In this document: positions 1 to 7,453 of the stretch, piece by piece
How positions within the stretch are numbered: position 1 is the stretch's first letter
Layout of the letters: every line of letters begins with the position of its first letter
Translations under genes and position numbers: made by a program
Notes under the pieces: model-generated
The model's database searches: none
What the model was told of the DNA's origin: nothing
The model's input: only the letters and a program-made list of their open reading frames with translations
Assembly (NCBI GenBank): GCA_947594595.1
Contig: CANQEE010000005.1
Coordinates: forward strand, 1 to 38,317
Source: an uncultured Bacilli bacterium
GTDB taxonomy: Bacteria; Bacillota_I; Bacilli_A; RF39; UBA660
DNA length: 38,317 nucleotides
Direction of reading: 5' to 3'

Positions 1-19
1 CGGGAAATAATTTGAGTAA

Positions 20-35
20 AGTTCCACGTGAAACA
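20..35. promoter_or_regulatory. parS-like ParB binding site, copy 1 (AGTTCCACGTGAAACA)
   Basis: 15/16 match to the B. subtilis parS consensus TGTTCCACGTGAAACA. Confidence 0.9.
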
Positions 36-50
36 TAAAAAGTAAAAAAA

Positions 51-66
51 TATTTCCCGGGAAATA
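51..66. promoter_or_regulatory. Noc-binding-site-like perfect 16-bp palindrome (TATTTCCCGGGAAATA)
   Basis: Perfect palindrome; contains ATTTCCCGGGAAAT, the published B. subtilis Noc site as I recall it. Confidence 0.85.
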
Positions 67-76
67 ATTTGAGTAA

Positions 77-92
77 AGTTCCACGTGAAACA
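77..92. promoter_or_regulatory. parS-like ParB binding site, copy 2 (AGTTCCACGTGAAACA)
   Basis: 15/16 match to the parS consensus. Confidence 0.9.
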
Positions 93-107
93 TAAAAAGT
101 AAAAAAA

Positions 108-123
108 TATTTCCCGGGAAATA
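108..123. promoter_or_regulatory. Noc-binding-site-like palindrome (TATTTCCCGGGAAATA)
   Basis: Perfect 16-bp palindrome, identical to the other copies. Confidence 0.85.
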
Positions 124-133
124 ATTTGAGTAA

Positions 134-149
134 AATTCCACGTGAAACA
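134..149. promoter_or_regulatory. parS-like ParB binding site, copy 3 (AATTCCACGTGAAACA, degenerate left arm)
   Basis: 14/16 match to the parS consensus; central CCACGTGAAACA intact. Confidence 0.82.
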
Positions 150-165
150 TAAAAAGTAAAAAAAA

Positions 166-181
166 TATTTCCCGGGAAATA
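166..181. promoter_or_regulatory. Noc-binding-site-like palindrome (TATTTCCCGGGAAATA)
   Basis: Perfect 16-bp palindrome, identical to the other copies. Confidence 0.85.
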
Positions 182-193
182 ATTTGAATAAAA

Positions 194-209
194 AGTTCCA
201 CGTGAAACA
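194..209. promoter_or_regulatory. parS-like ParB binding site, copy 4 (AGTTCCACGTGAAACA)
   Basis: 15/16 match to the parS consensus. Confidence 0.9.
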
Positions 210-225
210 TAAAAAAGTAAAAAAA

Positions 226-241
226 TATTTCCCGGGAAATA
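226..241. promoter_or_regulatory. Noc-binding-site-like palindrome (TATTTCCCGGGAAATA)
   Basis: Perfect 16-bp palindrome, last copy of the array. Confidence 0.85.
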
Positions 242-292
242 ATTTGAATTTCAAAACTTTACAAAAAATATAAATTATAATAAAATTTATAT

Positions 293-370
293 GTGCAATA
301 AGTAGTTTTGGAACTAGGTCAGAATTGGAAAATAGCAGCCTTAACAAAACTTACTTATGTGCACTTTTTT
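293..370 (+). ncRNA. ffs: Small SRP RNA (4.5S-type) with terminal T-run
   Basis: GGTCAGAATTGGAAAATAGCAGCC (317-340) matches the SRP domain IV layout gg-UCAG-nnnn-GGAA-nnn-AGCA-gcc. Flanking arms GTGCAATAAGTAGTTTTG / CAAAACTTACTTATGTGCAC pair, followed by TTTTTT. Lies next to tadA/dnaX as in Bacillus. Confidence 0.9.
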
Positions 371-384
371 AATGTGGTGATTGT

Positions 385-825
385 ATGAATAAATATATGG
401 AAAAAGCAATTATAGAAGCAAAAAAAGCTTTAAAAAAAGGTGAAGTCCCAGTAGGAGCAGTTATTGTTAAAAATGATAAAATTATAGCAAGGGCACATAA
501 CCAAAAAGAAAAGAAGAAAAATGTTATTGCACATGCAGAAATGATTGCTCTTAGTAAAGCTTTTAAAAAAATAAAAAATTGGCGATTAAATGAAACTTCC
601 ATTTATATAACATTGTATCCATGTCCTATGTGTGCAAGTGCAATTCAACAGGCAAGAATTGAAAATGTTTTTTATGCAGTAGATACACAAGATGAAGAAG
701 CAAAACGTATAACTAATTTGATTTTTAAGGAAAATAAAAATAATAAATCAATCAAAAAAATAACAAAAATAGAAAATGAAGAAGCAAAAAAAATGTTACA
801 AATGTTTTTTCAAAAAAAGCGTTAA
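385..825 (+). CDS. tadA: tRNA-specific adenosine deaminase
   Basis: Deaminase motifs HAEMIA and PCPMCASAI; synteny with dnaX. Confidence 0.95.
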   Translation: MNKYMEKAIIEAKKALKKGEVPVGAVIVKNDKIIARAHNQKEKKKNVIAHAEMIALSKAFKKIKNWRLNETSIYITLYPCPMCASAIQQARIENVFYAVDTQDEEAKRITNLIFKENKNNKSIKKITKIENEEAKKMLQMFFQKKR

Positions 826-878
826 AACAAGGATTTTCTTTCTCTTTTTATGCTATACTATTAGTAGGAGTGATGCAT

Positions 879-2543
879 ATGTATCAGGCATTATATAGAA
901 AATATCGCCCTAAGAAATTTGCTGATGTGTATGGACAAGATGCAATTGTAAAAACTTTAAAAAATGCTTTAAAAAGTAATCAAATAGCACATGCTTATTT
1001 GTTTTCTGGACCACGTGGAACAGGAAAAACAACTTTAGCAAAAATTTTTGCTCGAAATGTTAATTGTTTATCTAGTATTGATGGAGAAGCATGTGAAAAT
1101 TGTGAAAACTGTAAAAACTCTTTTTCAAATGAATGTATAGATATTATAGAAATTGATGCAGCTTCTAATAATGGAATCGATGAAATAAGAGAATTAAAAA
1201 GTAAAGTTAATATCGTACCATCACAATTAAAATATAAAGTGTATATTATTGATGAAGTACATATGTTATCAATTGGTGCTTTTAACGCATTACTGAAAAC
1301 TTTAGAAGAACCTCCAAAGCATGTAATTTTTATTTTAGCTACTACAGATCCTCAAAAAGTTCCCATTACAATTGTTTCAAGGTGTCAAACTTTTCAATTT
1401 AAAAAGATAAACGATAAAAGTATGTTGAAAAGATTAAAACAAATTTCAGAAATAGAAAAATTTGAAATTCAAGATGATGTCTTTAATGAAATTATTGTTG
1501 CTGCAGATGGAGGATTAAGAGATGCTATTGGGCTATTGGATAAAATAACATCTTATAAAAAAGGAAAAATTCAATTAGAAGATTTTTATGTGATGGAAGG
1601 TAGAATTTTAAAAGGTGATATAGAAAAATTAGTTGATGACATATTTTTATATAAGCCGAAAGAAGTTCTTGAATTATTAGAAAATTTTTCAGAAAATGGA
1701 AAAGATCTTTATCAAGTTATAAAACAAATTTTATATTATCTTCGTAATTTATTAGTAGAATTTTACACAAAAAATAGAAGTTTGAAGTATGATGAAACTA
1801 AAATAATTTTATTTGTAAACGAATTAAACAAACGAATGTACGATTTTAAAAAAGTGGATAATATGAAAGTTTTCTTAGAAGTTTTTCTTTTAGGTTTTAT
1901 GCATACTAATTTAAATGAGCAAATAGGAATAAATGTAAATATTCAAACCGAAAAAAATATCAATAGTCAAAAAGAGATAGAAACAGAAACTTCACCTTCT
2001 TTAGAAGTACCAAAAGAATCTAAATCAGATTCAAAAGTTCAGAATACTTCAATCGATTTTTCTTTTGAAATAGAGCAAATGAAAATAGCTGCACATAATG
2101 TTTTAGCAAGTGCTTCCAAACAAGAGTTATTATTGCTGAAAGAAAAATGGAAACTTTTGGAAGATTTTACTTTTGACAGTCATATTGGTTATGTTGTATG
2201 TTATTTAATGGATGGTGCATTATGTGCTGCCAATCAAAATGAATTTATTTTAAGCTATGAATATGATTCTATGTTAGAAAAAATAATACCAAATCTAAAA
2301 ACAATGGAAGAAACTTTTTTGAAAATAACTGGTCTTTCTAGGAAAATAGCTTTAATTACCGAAAACAGTTGGAATCAATTGAAACAGGAATATATTCATT
2401 GCAAAAAAGAAGGACAAAAATTTCCTATATTAGAATCAAAACCACATAAGAAAGTTCTACCTTCAAAGGTTAGAGAAGAAACAAATTTTCAAGAAGAAGA
2501 TGAAACATTAGCACTTTTTAAGGATATTGTTGAAATAAAATAG
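879..2543 (+). CDS. dnaX: DNA polymerase III subunit gamma/tau
   Basis: MYQALYRKYRPKKFADVYGQ start, Walker A GPRGTGKTT, Cys cluster, DEVHMLS. RBS taggag favours ATG 879 over the ORF-track start at 870. Confidence 0.96.
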   Translation: MYQALYRKYRPKKFADVYGQDAIVKTLKNALKSNQIAHAYLFSGPRGTGKTTLAKIFARNVNCLSSIDGEACENCENCKNSFSNECIDIIEIDAASNNGIDEIRELKSKVNIVPSQLKYKVYIIDEVHMLSIGAFNALLKTLEEPPKHVIFILATTDPQKVPITIVSRCQTFQFKKINDKSMLKRLKQISEIEKFEIQDDVFNEIIVAADGGLRDAIGLLDKITSYKKGKIQLEDFYVMEGRILKGDIEKLVDDIFLYKPKEVLELLENFSENGKDLYQVIKQILYYLRNLLVEFYTKNRSLKYDETKIILFVNELNKRMYDFKKVDNMKVFLEVFLLGFMHTNLNEQIGINVNIQTEKNINSQKEIETETSPSLEVPKESKSDSKVQNTSIDFSFEIEQMKIAAHNVLASASKQELLLLKEKWKLLEDFTFDSHIGYVVCYLMDGALCAANQNEFILSYEYDSMLEKIIPNLKTMEETFLKITGLSRKIALITENSWNQLKQEYIHCKKEGQKFPILESKPHKKVLPSKVREETNFQEEDETLALFKDIVEIK

Positions 2544-2557
2544 AAAAGAGGATTTAT

Positions 2558-2854
2558 ATGAATATTCAAGCAATTATGAAACAAGCGCAAAGTATGCAAA
2601 AAGAAATGGTTAAAATTCAAGAAGAAATCAATCAAACAGAGTTTTGTGGAGAAAATGGATTTGTAAAGGTAAAAATCAATGGAAAAAAGGAATTAGTAGA
2701 AGTAAAAATTTCTAATGATCACATTGAAAAGGAAGATATTGAATTATTAGAGGATATGATTTTACTAGCTACAAATTCTGCAATTAAAAAAGTTGAAGAT
2801 TTTACAGAACAAAAAATGGGAAAATTTTCCAATTTAATGCCAGGGATGTTTTAA
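2558..2854 (+). CDS. YbaB/EbfC family nucleoid-associated protein
   Basis: Short protein between dnaX and recR; MKQAQSMQKEMVKIQEEI...VKVKINGKKELVEVKI...MPGMF pattern. Confidence 0.93.
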   Translation: MNIQAIMKQAQSMQKEMVKIQEEINQTEFCGENGFVKVKINGKKELVEVKISNDHIEKEDIELLEDMILLATNSAIKKVEDFTEQKMGKFSNLMPGMF

Positions 2855-3451
2855 ATGTATCCAGATAGTTTAAAGAATCTAATAGAATCTTTTAAATTTT
2901 TTCCAGGAATAGGAGAAAAAACAGCAGAAAGAATGTCTTTTTCTGCATTGGAACTAGAGAAAGATCAAATTGATTTTTTTGCAAAAAATATCAAAGAAGT
3001 AAAAGAAAAAATTCATCCATGCAAAATTTGTAATACATTAACAGATCAGGAGCAATGTTTTGTTTGTAAAGATCAAGAAAGAGATCAAAAAACTTTATGC
3101 GTTGTTGAAGATTCTCGTATAGTATTTTTGTTTGAAAAAATGGGAACATTTAAAGGAAAATATCATGTTATATCAGGATTGATTTCCCCTTTAGATGGGA
3201 TCAATCCTGAAGATATTGGACTAGAAAAATTATTAAAAAGAATTCAAGAAGAAAAATTTGAAGAAGTAATCCTTGCTTTAAAACCAAGTATTGAAGGAGA
3301 AACAACGGCACTTTATATAAAACGTATTTTAGAAGAAACAGGGATTGAAATAACACGATTAGCAAGTGGACTGCCCATGGGAGCAGATATGGAATATATT
3401 GATCCTCTAACCTTAGAGCGAGCTTTGTTTGACAGGAAAAAAGTAGAATAA
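2855..3451 (+). CDS. recR: Recombination protein RecR
   Basis: FPGIGEKTAERMSF, zinc motif CKIC...CFVC, Toprim region, C-terminal LASGLPMGADMEYIDPLTLERAL. Confidence 0.96.
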   Translation: MYPDSLKNLIESFKFFPGIGEKTAERMSFSALELEKDQIDFFAKNIKEVKEKIHPCKICNTLTDQEQCFVCKDQERDQKTLCVVEDSRIVFLFEKMGTFKGKYHVISGLISPLDGINPEDIGLEKLLKRIQEEKFEEVILALKPSIEGETTALYIKRILEETGIEITRLASGLPMGADMEYIDPLTLERALFDRKKVE

Positions 3452-3480
3452 GATTTTTTCAAATTCATACGATTAAATAG

Positions 3481-3675
3481 GTGAAGAGTATGAAATTGAT
3501 TGGAAAAATTTTAAAAAAGATAGTATTAAGTGTATTTATTTTATATGGATATAATTTAATTGCAACTTCTTTCAATCAAGTCGTTCCAATCAATTTCATT
3601 ACAGTAGGATCAGTGGCATTTTTAGGGGTTCCTGCATTGTTTGCACTTATCCTATTACGTGTTTTTATTTTTTAA
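3481..3675 (+). CDS. bofA: BofA-like protein (pro-sigma-K processing inhibitor family)
   Basis: 64-aa two-TM protein with PINFITVGSVAFLGVPALFALILL; located just after recR as in B. subtilis. Confidence 0.75.
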   Translation: MKSMKLIGKILKKIVLSVFILYGYNLIATSFNQVVPINFITVGSVAFLGVPALFALILLRVFIF

Positions 3676-3694
3676 AGAAAAGGAGGTAATATTT

Positions 3695-4552
3695 ATGTCA
3701 GAGCAATCAATCAAAAATGATAATTTATTTTATAAAGACATAATAGAACCTCTTCAAAAAGAACAAAAAATTCAACATGCATATTTGGTAGAAACAAATT
3801 CTATTGAAGAAATAGAACCTTATATAACTTTATTGGTAGAAACTCTTTTTCAATGTAAGTTAGATGAAAAAAAATTAACAAAAGAAAAATTGCATACACT
3901 TATAAAAAAACAAATTTTTCCAGATTTAAAAATATTAAAACCACAGACTAATGTTATAAAAAAAGAAGAATTATTAGAATTAAAAAAATCTTTAGAAGAA
4001 AAATCTGTTTATAATGGTTATCAAATTTATTTGATTTATGATGCACAAAAATTGAATGCAAGTTCAGCGAATACCATATTGAAATTTTTAGAAGAACCAG
4101 AAGAAAACATAATTGCAATCTTAGTAACAAATTCAAGATATCAAGTACTTGATACGATTCTCTCACGTTGTCAAGTTCTATCTTTGCCACATCTTGCTAT
4201 GAAAAAAGAAAAATTTATGGAAGAGACTCTTCTTCTTTTTGAAAAAATTAGTCATTATAAAGAAAAAAATCTTTTTTTCTCTTACAATGAACTTTTGGAA
4301 AAAGTTTTTACTGAAAAAGAAAAAATAAGTAAAATCCTTGATGAGATACAAATTCTTTTTTCAGAACTTTTAAAAGAAAAATATAAAATGAAAAAATTAG
4401 AATTTATTTCTAATATTTCTTTGCAAAATTTAGAAGAAAAACAGGTTTTACATATTTTATCAGTTTTACAAAAGAAAAAAGAAGAGTTACAATATAATGT
4501 GAATATGAAATTATGGATTGATTCTTTTTTTCTTTCCTTGATGGAGGTATAA
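3695..4552 (+). CDS. holB: DNA polymerase III delta-prime subunit
   Basis: AYLVE..., NASSANTILKFLEEPEENIIAILVT, LSRCQVL. AGGAGG RBS at 3681-3686 supports start 3695. Confidence 0.9.
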   Translation: MSEQSIKNDNLFYKDIIEPLQKEQKIQHAYLVETNSIEEIEPYITLLVETLFQCKLDEKKLTKEKLHTLIKKQIFPDLKILKPQTNVIKKEELLELKKSLEEKSVYNGYQIYLIYDAQKLNASSANTILKFLEEPEENIIAILVTNSRYQVLDTILSRCQVLSLPHLAMKKEKFMEETLLLFEKISHYKEKNLFFSYNELLEKVFTEKEKISKILDEIQILFSELLKEKYKMKKLEFISNISLQNLEEKQVLHILSVLQKKKEELQYNVNMKLWIDSFFLSLMEV

Positions 4553-4553
4553 A

Positions 4554-5336
4554 ATGTCCAAAAAAATCGTAGGAATAACATTTGAAAAAAATTTAAAAAT
4601 TTCTTTTTTTGAGACGGAAGAACAATATAAAATAGGTACAAAAGTTCTTGTTGAAACAGATCGAGGAATTCAATTCGGTTTTATTGCTACAAAGGTAAGA
4701 GAATATGAAGAGAAAGATGTTAGTAAAACAACAAAATCAATTCTTAAAGTAGCCTCTAAAAAAGAAATTGAACAATACCAGAACAATAAAAAGGAAAGTA
4801 AAGAAGCTTTGGAAACAGCAAAGGAATATGCAAAAGAACTTAATCTTCCGATGCATTTTTTAGAAGCAGATTATACATTTGATAGAAATCAACTTTTTTT
4901 AACTTATCTTGCAGATGAAAGAATTGATTTTAGACAACTTGCAAAAATGCTTGCTGCAAAATATAAAACAAGAATAGAACTTCGCCAAATAGGAGTGCGT
5001 GATAAAGCAAAAAAAGTAGGGGGGATAGGACCTTGTGGACTTTCTCTTTGTTGTAATCAGTTTTTACAGGATTTTGCTTCTGTCTCTATTAACATGGCTA
5101 AGAACCAAGATTTAGCGCTTAATCCTACTAAAATCAACGGTTTATGTGGTCGACTTCTTTGTTGCTTGAATTATGAAGATGAGGTTTATAACGAATTAAA
5201 AATGAGAATGCCTAATATTGGAGAAATAGTAAATACAAAAGAAGGAAAAGGAAAAGTTGTTTCAGTACATTTATTTAATCAAACATACGATGTACAACTT
5301 CCAAATCAAGAAATTATTGTAGAAAGTGTTCATTAA
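4554..5336 (+). CDS. ricT: PSP1/RicT (YaaT) family protein
   Basis: LGRxxGIGPCGLSLCC-type motif (VGGIGPCGLSLCCNQFLQDF), GLCGRLLCCLNYE; directly downstream of holB. Confidence 0.93.
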   Translation: MSKKIVGITFEKNLKISFFETEEQYKIGTKVLVETDRGIQFGFIATKVREYEEKDVSKTTKSILKVASKKEIEQYQNNKKESKEALETAKEYAKELNLPMHFLEADYTFDRNQLFLTYLADERIDFRQLAKMLAAKYKTRIELRQIGVRDKAKKVGGIGPCGLSLCCNQFLQDFASVSINMAKNQDLALNPTKINGLCGRLLCCLNYEDEVYNELKMRMPNIGEIVNTKEGKGKVVSVHLFNQTYDVQLPNQEIIVESVH

Positions 5337-5337
5337 A

Positions 5338-6030
5338 ATGGAGAAATTGCAACAAATTACTTATCAAAATCAAAGTATTTTTATTTATGAAAATCCAGAA
5401 TGGTTTACGACAACAACAGATAGTGTTCTTTTAAGTGAATTCATTTCTGTTCACTTGCGTGACCAAAAAATAATAGATTTAGGAAGTGGTGTTGGAATAA
5501 TTCCACTCCTTTTGGCATTTCAGACCAAAGCGCAAATTTATGGATTGGAAATACAAAGAGATGTTTTAGAACTTTCAAAAAAATCAGTAAAAATAAATCA
5601 TTTAGAAGATCAGATTCACCTTATTGAAGGAGATATTAAAGAAAGTATGAAATATTTTAAACCGGAAAGTTTTGATATTGTCTTATCAAATCCTCCTTAT
5701 TTTCCCTACAATGAAGACAAAGTAACCAATGAAGATCTCCATAAAAAATATGCAAGACATGAAATTACAATTACCTTTGAACAACTTATTATGCAAGTAC
5801 AAAAATTATTAAAACCAAAGGGACGTTTTTATATGATTCATAGAACTTCTCGTTTTATTGAAATATTGGAAGTATTAAAACAATATCAACTTGAACCCAA
5901 AAAAATTCAACTAATTTATCATAATCAAGAAAAAGAATCTGAACTTTTCTTACTAGAAGCTTCAAAATATGGAAAAAAAGAATTAAGAATTTTACCACCA
6001 CTTTTTATAGAAGAGAGAAAGGAATTATAA
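5338..6030 (+). CDS. tRNA1(Val) adenine-N6 methyltransferase-like (YabB/TrmN6 family)
   Basis: DLGSGVGIIPLLLA SAM motif, LSNPPYFP N6-methyltransferase motif; located between ricT and rsmI. Confidence 0.9.
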   Translation: MEKLQQITYQNQSIFIYENPEWFTTTTDSVLLSEFISVHLRDQKIIDLGSGVGIIPLLLAFQTKAQIYGLEIQRDVLELSKKSVKINHLEDQIHLIEGDIKESMKYFKPESFDIVLSNPPYFPYNEDKVTNEDLHKKYARHEITITFEQLIMQVQKLLKPKGRFYMIHRTSRFIEILEVLKQYQLEPKKIQLIYHNQEKESELFLLEASKYGKKELRILPPLFIEERKEL

Positions 6031-6031
6031 A

Positions 6032-6883
6032 ATGCAAAAAAGTTATCAAGAAAAAAATGGACTTTATATCTTATCAACTCCCATTGGAAACTTAGAAGAC
6101 ATTACATTAAGAACACTTTCTACATTAAAGGAAGTGGATATTTTATTTTGCGAAGATACTAGAACAACAGCACTATTATTATCAAAATATCATATAAAAA
6201 AGAAGCTGATTAGTTGTCATGAGTACAATGAAGAAAAAATGAAAGAAGTTGTTTTGTCTCATTTAAAACAAGGAAAAAAAGTAGGCCTTGTAACAGATCA
6301 AGGGACACCTATTATAAGTGATCCTGGCTATAAAGTTGTCTCCTACATTATTGAAAATCAATATCCAGTTATCTCTCTTCCAGGACCAACTGCATTCACA
6401 CCAGCTCTTACATCTAGTGGAATAGCTCCTCAACCTTTTTTATTTTATGGATTTTTAAAAAATAAAAAAGGAAAGTTAAGAAAAGAATTGGAAACATTAA
6501 AAGAATATCCTTTTACAATTATTTTTTATGAAGCTCCTCATCGAATTGAATCAATGCTTACTTCACTTTTGGAAATTTTTGGAAATCGAAAAATTTGTTT
6601 AGCTAGAGAAATTTCAAAATTGTATGAAACTTATTATTATGGTACAATTCAAAGTGTTTTAGGAGAAATTAAAGATATAAAAGGAGAAATAGTTATAATT
6701 GTAGAAGGAAATCATGAGAAAAAGGACTATTCATCCCTTTCTGTTTTAGAACATGTTCATCTTTTTCTTCAAGAAGGAATAAATGAGATGGAAGCAATTA
6801 AAAAAGTAGCAAAGGAAAGAAATGTTTCTAAATCAGTTATATATAAAGAGTATCAACAACAAAAAAAGGAGAATTTCAAATGA
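6032..6883 (+). CDS. rsmI: 16S rRNA (cytidine-2'-O)-methyltransferase RsmI
   Basis: LYILSTPIGNLEDITLRTL, CEDTRTT, SDPGYKV, LPGPTAFTPAL. Confidence 0.95.
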   Translation: MQKSYQEKNGLYILSTPIGNLEDITLRTLSTLKEVDILFCEDTRTTALLLSKYHIKKKLISCHEYNEEKMKEVVLSHLKQGKKVGLVTDQGTPIISDPGYKVVSYIIENQYPVISLPGPTAFTPALTSSGIAPQPFLFYGFLKNKKGKLRKELETLKEYPFTIIFYEAPHRIESMLTSLLEIFGNRKICLAREISKLYETYYYGTIQSVLGEIKDIKGEIVIIVEGNHEKKDYSSLSVLEHVHLFLQEGINEMEAIKKVAKERNVSKSVIYKEYQQQKKENFK

Positions 6884-7449
6884 AAATGATTGTAGGACTA
6901 GGAAATCCAGGAGAAGAATATGAAAAGACAAGACATAATACAGGTTTTTTCTTTTTAGATGCCTATTTAGAAGAAAAAGGAATCAATTCTTGTTGGAAAA
7001 GAAGAGAACGTGCTCTTTATATTGAAAAATTTGTAGGAAAAGAAAAAGTTATATTTTTAAAACCACAATCTTTTATGAATTTATCTGGCGAGGTTGTTTC
7101 TTCTTTTCAAAAATATTTTCAAATTCCAACAGAAAATATTTTAGTTTTATGTGATGATTTAGACTTGTCTCTTGGAAAAATTAAACTAAAAGCGAAGGGA
7201 AGTTGTGGAGGGCACAATGGATTAAGAAATATAGAATTTCATCTAAAAACACAAAACTACAAACGATTAAAAATAGGAATTTCTAATCCAAAACAAGAAA
7301 ATACGATTGATTATGTTCTTGGAAAATTTTCTAAAAAAGAATTAGAAATTTTAAATAGCTTAAAGCCAAAAATTTTTGAAATTTTAGATCGATATTTTCA
7401 AGAAAATTTTTCTCTTTTGATGAGTCAATATAATGAAAAAAACAGGTGA
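6880..7449 (+). CDS. pth: Peptidyl-tRNA hydrolase
   Basis: VGLGNPGEEYEKTRHNTGFFFLD, KPQSFMNLSGE, DDLDLSLGKIKLKAKGSCGGHNGLRNIE. Confidence 0.96.
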   Translation: MKMIVGLGNPGEEYEKTRHNTGFFFLDAYLEEKGINSCWKRRERALYIEKFVGKEKVIFLKPQSFMNLSGEVVSSFQKYFQIPTENILVLCDDLDLSLGKIKLKAKGSCGGHNGLRNIEFHLKTQNYKRLKIGISNPKQENTIDYVLGKFSKKELEILNSLKPKIFEILDRYFQENFSLLMSQYNEKNR

Positions 7450-7453
7450 TATC

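Larger units (their letters stand above)
1..241. repeat. Tandem array, period 57-60 bp, alternating parS-like sites with the palindrome TATTTCCCGGGAAATA (NBS-like); 4 parS plus 4 complete and 1 truncated palindrome; continues beyond the left edge
   Basis: Four near-identical units read directly: (TATTTCCCGGGAAATA)ATTTGAgTAAAGTTCCACGTGAAACATAAAAAGTAAAAAAA. Window base 1 lies inside a palindrome (cgggaaata). Confidence 0.97.

Noticed and set aside
1-241. CRISPR-like regular repeats
   Set aside because: The full 57-60 bp unit is repeated including the would-be spacers; there are no unique spacers, and the palindromes match parS and NBS.
369-602. Minus-strand ORF opposite tadA
   Set aside because: Antisense to a clearly conserved gene, low-complexity hydrophobic translation typical of AT-rich reverse frames. 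The same reasoning applies to all other minus-strand ORFs in the track (for example 3954-4190, 4282-4641, 11579-11857, 25769-26164, 30400-30831, 33980-34393).
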